Below, one piece after another: positions 56,004-64,000 of a DNA stretch of 64,000 nucleotides (its first letter is position 1; each line of letters begins with the position of its first letter). The notes under the pieces were generated by a model that was given only the letters and a program-made list of their open reading frames with translations, was not told where the DNA came from and searched no databases. This DNA is from an uncultured Paraprevotella sp. Its GTDB lineage: Bacteria; Bacteroidota; Bacteroidia; Bacteroidales; Bacteroidaceae. The position numbers and the translations under genes were made by a program. Where the stretch lies: contig CALUKY010000003.1 in NCBI GenBank assembly GCA_944321345.1, positions 62,001 to 126,000 on the forward strand. The letters run 5' to 3'.

Positions 56004-56828
56004 TCAGGACAATTCTTGAGTTACACGATTCGTAAGGGTAATGAAATCGCTGACAGAAAGTTGTTCCGGACGCTTGTTGAAAATTTCGTCTTGCAGAAAA
56101 TCGCTGTGGTCTTTGACGATTTCTCCCTTTTGTTGTTTGCGTTGGTCGGCTTCGGCAAAGATGGGTTTGATGGAATTGCGCAATGTCTTCCGGCGTTGGT
56201 TGAAGCAGGTCTTGACGATTTTCTTGAACAATGCCTCGTCGCATCCCAAGGACTGGGTTTCATTGCGTGTCATTCGGATCACGGCGCTTTTGACTTTTGG
56301 AGGTGGATTGAATACATGTTCATGCACCGTGAACAGATAATCTACATGATACCAGGCCTGGATGAGTACGCTCAGGATTCCGTAAGTCTTACTGCCCGGA
56401 CCGGCGGCAATGCGCTCTGCCACTTCTTTTTGGATCATACCGGTGCAGCATGGGATGAGTTCCTTATAGTCAAGCATCTTGAAAAAGATCTGGCTTGAAA
56501 TATTATAAGGATAGTTGCCGGTAAGTACAAATGAAGAACCGTCGAACACTTCCTGAAGGTCCATCTTCAGAAAATCTTGTTCCAGAATGTTGCCGTTCAG
56601 ACTTGGAAATGCCTCTTTAAGGTAAGCAACAGACTCATAATCAATTTCTACAACCTTGACCTGACGGTCTTTTCGGATGAGAAACTGGGTCATGACTCCC
56701 ATGCCCGGTCCCACTTCGAGTACGGGAATCTGAGGGCATGCATCTACCGTGTCGGCAATGTCCTGGGCTATTTTCAAATCCTTTAAAAAGTGTTGGCCCA
56801 AAAATTTTTTAGGTTTTACAGACTTCAT
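56004..56828 (-). CDS. rsmA: 16S rRNA dimethyladenosine transferase RsmA/KsgA
   Basis: 274 residues. N-terminal KKFLGQHFLKDLKIAQDI, SAM motif LEVGPGMGVMTQFL and the catalytic NYPYN (usual NLPYN) in LTGNYPYNISSQIFFKM. It methylates A1518 and A1519 near the 3' end of 16S rRNA. Promoter-like TTTG-N22-TATCTTTG lies at 56892-56859 on the minus strand. Confidence 0.96.
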   Translation of the reverse strand: MKSVKPKKFLGQHFLKDLKIAQDIADTVDACPQIPVLEVGPGMGVMTQFLIRKDRQVKVVEIDYESVAYLKEAFPSLNGNILEQDFLKMDLQEVFDGSSFVLTGNYPYNISSQIFFKMLDYKELIPCCTGMIQKEVAERIAAGPGSKTYGILSVLIQAWYHVDYLFTVHEHVFNPPPKVKSAVIRMTRNETQSLGCDEALFKKIVKTCFNQRRKTLRNSIKPIFAEADQRKQQKGEIVKDHSDFLQDEIFNKRPEQLSVSDFITLTNRVTQELS

Positions 56829-56966
56829 TGTTGCTTTTTTATACTACTTTTGTGTATGCAAAGATAGCACAATCCCATGCAAAAAGAGCAAACCCGAAGG
56901 TTTTATTTTTGTGGCGACTGGTGAATATCTTGAAGATATTAAGTAATATTAATAAGAAATACTGCA

Positions 56967-57968
56967 TTGAAAGATAATAAGATCATAAACTATGCATTTC
57001 AGGTGGTGGGGCCTTTGGTGTTGTCCGGGCTGATTTTATGGTGGATGTATCGCGGTTTTGACTGGGATGAGTTTTTTGAGGCTCTGACTTATCATACAAA
57101 TTGGGCATGGATGCTTTTGTCTATGCCGTTTGGTGTGACTGCCCAGATTTTCCGGGCCTTGCGTTGGAAGCAGGCTCTCGAACCGGTACAGGAGCATCCC
57201 CGCACATCGGTGTGTGTCAATTCCGTATATTTGTCTTATGCGTCCAGCTTGGTGGTACCGCGTATTGGCGAAGTGTTGCGGTGTGGTATTTTGAACCGTT
57301 ATGACGGTACATCATTTTCCAAGGCTTTGGGTACTGTGGTCACGGAACGTATTGTCGATTCTGTTTTTGTAGTATTGTTGGCCGGCTTTACGATTCTTTT
57401 CCAAATGCCCGTATTTGTGACATTCTTCCGGCAAACGGGGGTCAGTGTTGTTGGGATTCTTCAAGGATTTTCTTTGACGGGATATATTGTAACTGTAGTA
57501 TGTGTCCTGGCGGTTGTGCTGTTGCTGGCATGGCTGGTCAAGCGTTTGTCGGTATTTAAGAAAACACGGAATATATTTCTGGATTTGCGTGACGGACTGA
57601 TTTCTTTGCGTAAAGTCAAAAGCATTCCGCTGTTTCTGGTTTATACTATAGGTATTTGGCTTTCTTATTATCTTCATTTCTATTTTACTTTTTTCTGTTT
57701 CGAATCCACCTCTTCATTAGGCATGTCGGCGGCGCTGGTGGCCTTTGTAGTGGGATGTTTTGCCGTGTTGGTGCCAACTCCCAATGGGGCCGGTCCGTGG
57801 CATTTTGCGGTTAAGACCGTGTTGCTGTTATATGGCATTCAGGCTCATGACGGAGTTATGTTTGTTCTGACAGTACACACGTTGCAGACTTTGTTGGTCC
57901 TGTTATTGGGGCTCTATGCCATGGTACGTCTTCAGTTTATCCGTCGAGTAACAAAACAGAGTAATTGA
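56967..57968 (+). CDS. UPF0104/LPG-synthase-type transmembrane protein, flippase-like
   Basis: 333 residues, about eight transmembrane helices, matching the lysylphosphatidylglycerol synthase TM region without the transferase domain. Seen: YASSLVVPRIGEVLRCGIL and the conserved PTPNGAGPWHFAVKTVLLL segment. The start is TTG at 56967; no ATG or GTG precedes the first helix. Some family members flip or transport lipids, others have no known role. Confidence 0.85.
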   Translation: MKDNKIINYAFQVVGPLVLSGLILWWMYRGFDWDEFFEALTYHTNWAWMLLSMPFGVTAQIFRALRWKQALEPVQEHPRTSVCVNSVYLSYASSLVVPRIGEVLRCGILNRYDGTSFSKALGTVVTERIVDSVFVVLLAGFTILFQMPVFVTFFRQTGVSVVGILQGFSLTGYIVTVVCVLAVVLLLAWLVKRLSVFKKTRNIFLDLRDGLISLRKVKSIPLFLVYTIGIWLSYYLHFYFTFFCFESTSSLGMSAALVAFVVGCFAVLVPTPNGAGPWHFAVKTVLLLYGIQAHDGVMFVLTVHTLQTLLVLLLGLYAMVRLQFIRRVTKQSN

Positions 57969-58013
57969 TTTTAAATTCTATGATATTTGTTAAACCCTAT
58001 AATAAAAAAGACT

Positions 58014-59474
58014 ATGTGTGAAATCAAGAATCTAAAACCGCAAATCGTTTGGAAGAATTTCTATGCTTTGACTCAGGTTCCACGTCCTTCCGGCCATCTT
58101 GCCAAGGTACAGGCTTTTTTGCTGGACTGGGCTGCCGAGCATCATATAGAGGCTTTTAAGGATGGTGGCGAAAACATCATCTTCAAGAAGCCGGCCACTC
58201 CGGGTATGGAGAACAGAAAAAAGGTTGTCATGCAGGCACATATGGACATGGTGCCTCAGAAGCTGAATACTTCTGACCATAATTTTGAGACTGATCCGAT
58301 CCAGACTTATGTAGACGGTGACTGGGTTCGTGCCAAAGGCACAACCTTGGGTGCCGATGACGGTATCGGTGTAGCTGCCATCATGGCTGCTTTCGAAGAT
58401 GAGGAATTGCAGCACGGTCCGATGGAAGCACTGATTACTGCGGATGAGGAAACCTGTATGTACGGTGTGAACCATCTGGCAGATAATGTCATCAGTGGCG
58501 ATATCTTGCTGAATATTGACAATGAAACCATGGGTGAGTTTGTAGTGGGAAGCGCCGGAGGTGTGAACATTACTGCAGCCCTGCAATATAAGGAAGTGGA
58601 GACCGATCCGGAAGACATTGCTGTAAAAGTAACCCTTAAGGGATTGCGTGGCGGGCATTCCGGACTGGAAATCAACGAGGGGCGTGGAAACGCCAACAAG
58701 CTGATGGCTCGTTTTGTAAAACAGACTATTGCTGATGATGATGCACGCCTGGCTTCATGGAACGGTGGTAATATGCGCAATGCCATTCCTCGTGAATGTG
58801 AAGTGGTATTGACACTTCCAAAAGAGAATCTGGAAGACTTGAAAGATTTGGTAAGTTATTGCGAGCGCTTGTTCCAGGAAGAATATGCCGGTGTTGAGAG
58901 TGGCATTGTTATGGAAGTAGAGGAAGTGGCATTGCCGGCTTATGAGGTGCCGGAAGAAATTCAGGATAATCTGATCTCCGCTCTTCTGGCTTGTCATAAC
59001 GGAGTATTGCGTTTTATTCCTTCTATTCCTCACATTGTGGAAACTTCTTCTAACCTGGCTATTGTGAAGATTGGTGAAGGTAATGCCGAGTTCCTCATTT
59101 TGGCACGTAGTTCGAATGAAGGTATGATGGAATATATTACCACCATGCTGGAAAGTTGCTTCGGTATGGCCGGTATGAAAGTTACTACTGACGGACATTA
59201 TGGTGCCTGGCAGCCAAACTTTGATGCCCAGATCACGAAGGTGATGAGTGATGTCTATGAGAAAGAGTTTGGCGAAAAACCGGTTGTTCAGGTTGTACAT
59301 GCGGGTTTGGAATGCAGTATTATCGGTCAGGTTTATCCGAATATGGAGTTGATCAGTTTTGGTCCGACATTACGTTCACCGCACACTCCGGACGAGCGTT
59401 GCAACATTCCTTCTGTAGAGAAGTTCTGGACTTTCCTGAAATCTTTGTTGATGCAGATTCCTGTTAAGGAATAA
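58014..59474 (+). CDS. pepD: Aminoacyl-histidine dipeptidase (M20C)
   Basis: 486 residues from the ATG at 58014; the TTG nine codons upstream is not needed. M20 metal motifs are VVMQAHMDMVPQ, TTLGADDGIGVAAIM and ITADEETCMYGVNHL, and GSAGGVNIT follows. It hydrolyses Xaa-His and related dipeptides. 45 bases after the flippase-like gene on the same strand, and followed by a nested double terminator. Confidence 0.95.
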   Translation: MCEIKNLKPQIVWKNFYALTQVPRPSGHLAKVQAFLLDWAAEHHIEAFKDGGENIIFKKPATPGMENRKKVVMQAHMDMVPQKLNTSDHNFETDPIQTYVDGDWVRAKGTTLGADDGIGVAAIMAAFEDEELQHGPMEALITADEETCMYGVNHLADNVISGDILLNIDNETMGEFVVGSAGGVNITAALQYKEVETDPEDIAVKVTLKGLRGGHSGLEINEGRGNANKLMARFVKQTIADDDARLASWNGGNMRNAIPRECEVVLTLPKENLEDLKDLVSYCERLFQEEYAGVESGIVMEVEEVALPAYEVPEEIQDNLISALLACHNGVLRFIPSIPHIVETSSNLAIVKIGEGNAEFLILARSSNEGMMEYITTMLESCFGMAGMKVTTDGHYGAWQPNFDAQITKVMSDVYEKEFGEKPVVQVVHAGLECSIIGQVYPNMELISFGPTLRSPHTPDERCNIPSVEKFWTFLKSLLMQIPVKE

Positions 59475-59496
59475 GAGATACGCTTTTGTAGAAGCG

Positions 59497-59565
59497 AAAG
59501 CACGGGAAAAACAGTCTCAGGGTACTTGTACTCTGAGGCTGTTTTTTGTGTTTTAGCCGTGCTTT
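59497..59565 (+). terminator. Nested terminator after pepD
   Basis: Inner hairpin 59507-59525 with 59528-59546 (G-U pairs, then T6), enclosed by an outer perfect 9-bp pair AAAGCACGG (59497-59505) and CCGTGCTTT (59557-59565) with its own T run. Confidence 0.82.
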
Positions 59566-59620
59566 TTCCGTCAGGCTTTTCAAAGAATGATTTTTATCGG
59601 GAGGTTCTTAAAATGCGAGT

Positions 59621-59714
59621 TGTTACGATGGTGTTACAATCAAGGAGTCTTTGATTCATGATCTTTCATAAAAAACGGGTGATAAAGTGGTTTTAACATC
59701 TTTGTAACAGGATT
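59621..59714 (+). promoter_or_regulatory. 11-bp-phased repeats before the PiT gene, candidate Pho boxes
   Basis: TGTTAC at 59621-59626 and 59632-59637 (period 11), and in the other orientation TTAACA at 59693-59698 and GTAACA at 59704-59709 (period 11). A -7-like TATTTTCG lies at 59741-59748. An 11-bp direct repeat is the layout of PhoB sites; use by PhoB here is inferred. The rest of the 313-base gap holds the terminator and nothing else recognised. Confidence 0.5.
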
Positions 59715-59787
59715 GAAATGTGAAAATGAAAATCTGTTTTTATTTTCGCAGCCGTTGAAAGCAAAAATTAATAATCAATTATAATTT

Positions 59788-62031
59788 ATGGAAACAATTT
59801 ATTTGGGATTAATTCTTTTCCTCTTTGTGCTGGCCGTATTCGATTTGGTTGTCGGGGTCAGTAATGATGCCGTGAACTTTCTGAATTCAGCGATTGGCTC
59901 TAAAGTGGCACGCTTTCGTACAGTTATGATTGTGGCTGCAGCCGGTGTGTTGATTGGAGCAGTGGTGAGCAATGGTATGATGGATATTGCCCGTCATGGT
60001 ATTTTCCAGCCGCAGATGTTCTCTTTTAATGATCTGATGTGCATCTTCCTGGCTGTCATGGTAACGGATGTGGTGTTACTCGATATCTTTAACTCATTAG
60101 GTATGCCGACTTCAACAACCGTATCTATGGTCTTTGAATTACTTGGAGGTACCTTTATCCTGGCTTTACTGAAGATTGCGTTTGATGATACCGGAATGCT
60201 GGGATTTTCTGAGCTGATGAACACGGAAAAGGCTTTGTCGGTTATCTTAGGTATTTTCTTGTCCGTAGCCATTGCTTTTGTTGTCGGTGTTGTTGTGCAG
60301 TGGATTTCCCGATTGATTTTTACTTTCAACTATCGTAAGAATTTGAATTATACAGCCGGAATTTTCGGAGGTATTGCCGTAACCGCTATCCTTTATTTTA
60401 CCCTGGTTAAAGGTTTGAAAGGTTCGACTTTGGCCGATGCTCCTTGGTTGACATACATTAATGAAAACCTGACGATGGCGCTGTTGGGCTGTTTTGTCGG
60501 ATGTACCGTATTGATGCAGATTCTGCATTTCCTGAAAGTGAATGTTTTCAAGATTATCATTCTTATGGGTACCTTTGCCTTGGCGATGGCGTTTGCCGGA
60601 AATGACTTGGTAAATTTTATCGGTGTACCTTTGGCTGCTTATTCTGCTTTTCAGGATTTTGTGGCAAACGGTGCCGGAAATGCGGATACATTCATGATGT
60701 CTTCTTTGAACGAAAGTGCCAAGACTCCCTTTGTTTTCCTTTTGATTGCAGGTATTGTTATGGTATTGGCTTTGGTCTTCTCTAAGAAAGCACATAATGT
60801 AATCAAGACTTCTGTGGATTTGTCCCGTCAGGATGAGGGTGAAGAGATGTTCGGTTCTTCACGGGTTGCCCGAAGCATTGTTCGTGCTTCAAACAATATA
60901 GGTGAGTTCCTGTCTAACTATACTCCAAAGGTTTTGACTGCCTGGTGTGACAAGCGTTTTAACAAGAATGAGGTGATTCTGGAGAATGGAGCCGCTTTTG
61001 ACTTGATCCGTGCTTCTGTCAATCTGGTGGTGGCCGGTTTGCTGATTATCATGGGTACTTCCTTGAAATTGCCTTTGTCAACAACCTATGTGACCTTTAT
61101 TGTGGCTATGGGTTCTTCTTTGGCCGATAGAGCCTGGAGCCGTGAGAGTGCTGTGTTCCGTATTACCGGTGTGCTGAACGTAATCGGAGGATGGTTCCTT
61201 ACAGCCGCAGTCGCTTTCATTTCCTGTGCTTTCGTAACCATCCTGATGTACTATGGTGGTATGATCGTGATGTTTGCTTTCGTGATTCTTTCCATCTATA
61301 TTCTGTTGAAAAACAATATTGGTGTCGGAAAGAAAGACGAGCGTGGCACTCGTGATGTGGTATTCCAGGAAATGATGGCTACCCGTGATAAGGCTGAGTG
61401 CTGGGGATACCTCAAGAAGCATGTGTCTATTACTCAGAAAGAAGTTCTTGATTTTGTCGCATCTTCTTACGAACGGGTGATTGACGGTTTCACCGGTGAA
61501 AATCTGAAAACATTGAGAAAAGTGTCCCGTAAATTGGATCAGGAGAAGCGTATGATCAAGAAACTCCGTCAGAGAGAGCTGGTTGGTATGAGAAGAATAG
61601 ATACGCAGTTGTCTTTGGAGAAGAACACTTGGTTCCATTTGAGTACCAACAGCGATCAGCAGATGATTTACTGTTTGAAACGTATGAACGATCCGTGTCA
61701 GGAACATGTGGACAACAACTTCAATCCGTTGAACGAGGAATGTGTGGTCGAGTTGCAGCAGGTTAAGCAACAGGTGCTTGATTTTATCGCTCGCGGCGGT
61801 GTCATTATCGAAGAGCAGAATCTGGAGATTGTTGAGGCCTTCCTGCTTGAAACGGAGAATTATAAGGACAAATTGTCTGTAATCCGTAAAAAACAGTTTG
61901 ACCGCTTACAGACTGAAAATAACCAGTATCTTAAGGTTGCCTTGGTTTATCTGAATATTTTACAGGAAAGCCAGGAGCTGATCAGCTGTCTGCGTCACGA
62001 TCTCCGTGCCTATAAGAAGTTTGTTCAATAA
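59788..62031 (+). CDS. PiT-family inorganic phosphate transporter with C-terminal PhoU-like region
   Basis: 747 residues. The two PiT repeats carry signatures VGVSNDAVNFLNSAIGSK and FAGNDLVNFIGVPLAA, with about ten transmembrane helices in residues 1-510. A helical cytoplasmic tail of about 230 residues follows (LKTLRKVSRKLDQEKRMIKK, FDRLQTENNQYLK), resembling PhoU-type regulatory domains. It takes up phosphate with H+ or Na+. Monocistronic with candidate Pho boxes upstream. Confidence 0.94.
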   Translation: METIYLGLILFLFVLAVFDLVVGVSNDAVNFLNSAIGSKVARFRTVMIVAAAGVLIGAVVSNGMMDIARHGIFQPQMFSFNDLMCIFLAVMVTDVVLLDIFNSLGMPTSTTVSMVFELLGGTFILALLKIAFDDTGMLGFSELMNTEKALSVILGIFLSVAIAFVVGVVVQWISRLIFTFNYRKNLNYTAGIFGGIAVTAILYFTLVKGLKGSTLADAPWLTYINENLTMALLGCFVGCTVLMQILHFLKVNVFKIIILMGTFALAMAFAGNDLVNFIGVPLAAYSAFQDFVANGAGNADTFMMSSLNESAKTPFVFLLIAGIVMVLALVFSKKAHNVIKTSVDLSRQDEGEEMFGSSRVARSIVRASNNIGEFLSNYTPKVLTAWCDKRFNKNEVILENGAAFDLIRASVNLVVAGLLIIMGTSLKLPLSTTYVTFIVAMGSSLADRAWSRESAVFRITGVLNVIGGWFLTAAVAFISCAFVTILMYYGGMIVMFAFVILSIYILLKNNIGVGKKDERGTRDVVFQEMMATRDKAECWGYLKKHVSITQKEVLDFVASSYERVIDGFTGENLKTLRKVSRKLDQEKRMIKKLRQRELVGMRRIDTQLSLEKNTWFHLSTNSDQQMIYCLKRMNDPCQEHVDNNFNPLNEECVVELQQVKQQVLDFIARGGVIIEEQNLEIVEAFLLETENYKDKLSVIRKKQFDRLQTENNQYLKVALVYLNILQESQELISCLRHDLRAYKKFVQ

Positions 62032-62062
62032 AAGGGTAATAAAAATAGGTATTAAGCTAAAG

Positions 62063-62097
62063 AAAATCCTTTGCCGTAAAGGCAGAGGATTTTTTTA
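62063..62097 (+). terminator. Terminator of the PiT gene
   Basis: 13-bp stem with one G-U pair (62063-62075, 62081-62093), loop GTAAA, T7. Confidence 0.92.
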
Positions 62098-62217
62098 TAA
62101 CAATACTCCTATATTCGTTTGTTTGTAAAAAATATTTAAAAGATATTTTTTGTCCAATATTTTAGATACCTTTGTTCATAACCTGTAGTGGTGTTTCTTT
62201 TTGAAAAAAACAGGCTT

Positions 62218-64000
62218 ATGAAAATATTCGGTAATATAGGACTATATTCTTGTGCAAGCGCGTTGCTAGCCTCTTTTTTTATATTTCAACCGGTTCAGGC
62301 ACGCCGTTACAACCGTTTATGGAAACAGGTTTTTCGTTATCAGGAGCAGGGATTCCCGGCTTCTGCCGGAAATGTTGTGGCCAAGATTCAGGCTAAGGCA
62401 AAGCGTGCGAACAACCGGAATCAGGAGATGGCTGCTTTTCTGGCGGCTGCGTCCTTGCGTCAGCAGATCAGTCCGGACAGTTTTTATATGAATTTTCCAG
62501 AGTTGGAGCGTCGCGTAGCTGAGGCGCAAACTCCGGCCGAACGCGCGGTTTACGCCTCATTTGCTGCCGAAATCTGTCAGAATAATGAATATCGTGGTCC
62601 CTGGATTTCCTGGGCAGAAGCCGATAGTCTGCCGTTGGAATATTGGAGCCGTGAAGATTATCGGAAAAGAGCCCTTTATTATTATACACTTTCCTTGGCT
62701 GATCCGCAGGCGCTGAGTACTGTTCGTCCGAAAGATTATCTGCCTTTGGTGGAGCCGGGAACGGCTGACCGTTTTCTGGGAGAAGACCTGCTTCATCTGA
62801 TCGGTCGCAGGGCCTTGGCGGGTATGAACCGTTTGGGAGCGGACAAGGCTCTCCGACAGGAAACTGTCTGCAAGATACTTTCTGTTTACCGGCAGAAGCA
62901 GAACCGTGAAGCTGAACTGTATTTTGTATTGGATTCCATTCAGAACCTTTCGCAGACATACATTAGCAGGCAAGAGCCGAACCGTGATTCTCTGCTCTTC
63001 CAAAGTGCGGAATACCAGGCCTATGCCGACGTGATGCAACGGTTTGCTGATCAGTCTTCTGTGGCTGAAGCCTATTTGCGCGCTTCGCAGATGGATTTCA
63101 GTAATCCGGAGAAAGTACGGCTGTTGCAAACGGCTTTGGAACGTTACCCTCGTTATCGGCATATTTCTGCCCTGAAAAATGAACTGAGAAGCCTGAGTCA
63201 GCCCTATCTGAGTTGGGTTGTTGATGAAACCGGTTATCCCGGTGATACCATATCCTGGACTCTGGCGCATCGCAATATCCGTGATGTGGAATGCCGGATT
63301 TATCGGGTTACCCGGAGTTTGCAGGACACTTTGACCCGCCAGCCGTTTGAAAAGGTCGGGAAAATGTTGCAAAAACAGGGCGAATTGTTGGAAACCCGCA
63401 AGCTGTCTTTAAAGGAGGAGCCTTCGCCTTATGAATTCGTGCGTGATACGCTCTCTTGGACGGTACCTGAAATCGGTCACTATGCCTTATATTTTACGGT
63501 CCGTTCTCCGGAAGGTACCCAGCAGGAATGCCGTTTCTTCCAGTCTTCCACATTGCGTACTTTTTCTTTGGCTGAGCCCGACGGCCGAATGCTGGATGTC
63601 GTGGTTACCGATGCGTGTAGCGGTGCTCCCCGTCCGGGTGCAAGTGTAGAAGTGCAGTCGCCATCATTAGAGGAAGACAAGCGGCTCCGTATCAAAGCCT
63701 ATACTGATGAGTATGGACGGGCATCTATGGATATTTCCGATTTCAAACAATATAAGATCTATGCCATCTGGCAAGAGGATACCGTTTGGCAGAATCCGAT
63801 GAGTAAAGGAGGATTTACCGTGCCTCAGACTACAGAGTTTTGGGGAGAGATATATACCGACCGTTCTTTGTATCGCCCGGGGCAGACCGTTCATTTGGCC
63901 GGAGTTGCAGGCCAACGTCGGGATTCTGCTTACCAGGTGGTTCCCGATACATTGCTGCCATTTTCAGTTTATGATGTTTCCGGTAAGGAAGTGTATCGTG
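62218..64000 (+). CDS. Alpha-2-macroglobulin family protein, N-terminal part
   Basis: 594 codons are visible; the gene runs off the window. A signal peptide (ASALLASFFIFQPVQA) leads to a helical region of about 300 residues, then macroglobulin-type beta domains. The MG2-type motif ATYTDRSLYRPGQTVHLAGV-like text is present as YTDRSLYRPGQTVHLAG. The thioester site, if any, lies beyond the window. Bacterial relatives trap proteases in the periplasm, but many Bacteroidota versions lack the thioester. A -7-like TACCTTTG is at 62167-62174 without a clear -33. Confidence 0.9.
   Translation, partial: MKIFGNIGLYSCASALLASFFIFQPVQARRYNRLWKQVFRYQEQGFPASAGNVVAKIQAKAKRANNRNQEMAAFLAAASLRQQISPDSFYMNFPELERRVAEAQTPAERAVYASFAAEICQNNEYRGPWISWAEADSLPLEYWSREDYRKRALYYYTLSLADPQALSTVRPKDYLPLVEPGTADRFLGEDLLHLIGRRALAGMNRLGADKALRQETVCKILSVYRQKQNREAELYFVLDSIQNLSQTYISRQEPNRDSLLFQSAEYQAYADVMQRFADQSSVAEAYLRASQMDFSNPEKVRLLQTALERYPRYRHISALKNELRSLSQPYLSWVVDETGYPGDTISWTLAHRNIRDVECRIYRVTRSLQDTLTRQPFEKVGKMLQKQGELLETRKLSLKEEPSPYEFVRDTLSWTVPEIGHYALYFTVRSPEGTQQECRFFQSSTLRTFSLAEPDGRMLDVVVTDACSGAPRPGASVEVQSPSLEEDKRLRIKAYTDEYGRASMDISDFKQYKIYAIWQEDTVWQNPMSKGGFTVPQTTEFWGEIYTDRSLYRPGQTVHLAGVAGQRRDSAYQVVPDTLLPFSVYDVSGKEVYR

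Overview
The window is chromosomal DNA from a member of the Bacteroidota, most likely Bacteroidaceae (Bacteroides/Phocaeicola-like). The signs are Bacteroidota-type promoters (TTTG near -33, about 19-21 bases, then TAnnTTTG near -7), mostly weak Shine-Dalgarno sequences, and family-restricted genes (PorX, PorW, DUF4834, DUF3822, DUF5683, CarboxypepD_reg-like TonB receptors). Core genes are close to 50% GC by eye. No phage, plasmid, transposase, integrase or CRISPR array was seen. The genus call is an inference.

Layout. 1-1,503: truncated alpha-oxoamine synthase behind a TetR regulator with a palindromic operator. 1,597-4,113: tadA, a small repeat cluster, and the psd-pssA-DUF4834 phospholipid operon. 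4,193-8,920: dnaE, trxA and a small acidic protein. 8,939-16,438 (minus): aroA, a small membrane protein, a metal ABC permease, porW, porX and tsaE as one packed operon. 16,424-19,230: tRNA-Pro, then an AT-rich island with two genes of unknown function. 19,249-25,992: TolC/RND/adaptor efflux operon with a divergent AraC regulator. 26,078-37,551: GH16 glycosidase, tRNA-Gly, aroB, TonB-type receptor, cardiolipin synthase, rsmD, DUF3822, a RecD-like helicase and a broken AraC gene. 37,565-46,799: alaS, a MerR regulator, and the parA-parB-DUF5683-lytic transglycosylase-relA/spoT operon. 47,001-52,385: surE-lpxB and rsfS-ftsH-cdsA. 52,557-57,968: two identical tRNA-Gln genes, a DUF349 protein, corA, ksgA and a flippase-like membrane protein. 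58,014-64,000: pepD, a PiT phosphate transporter with possible Pho boxes, and a truncated alpha-2-macroglobulin.

The genes are mainly housekeeping. Phospholipid synthesis is nearly complete across three loci (CdsA to PssA to Psd, plus Cls). Two shikimate enzymes (AroA, AroB) are present. Envelope functions include efflux, LpxB, a TonB receptor, FtsH and a lytic transglycosylase. The least explained parts are the AT-rich two-gene island, the 22-bp repeat array at 2,049-2,114, the parA upstream region, the corA leader hairpin and the 11-bp-phased repeats before the phosphate transporter.
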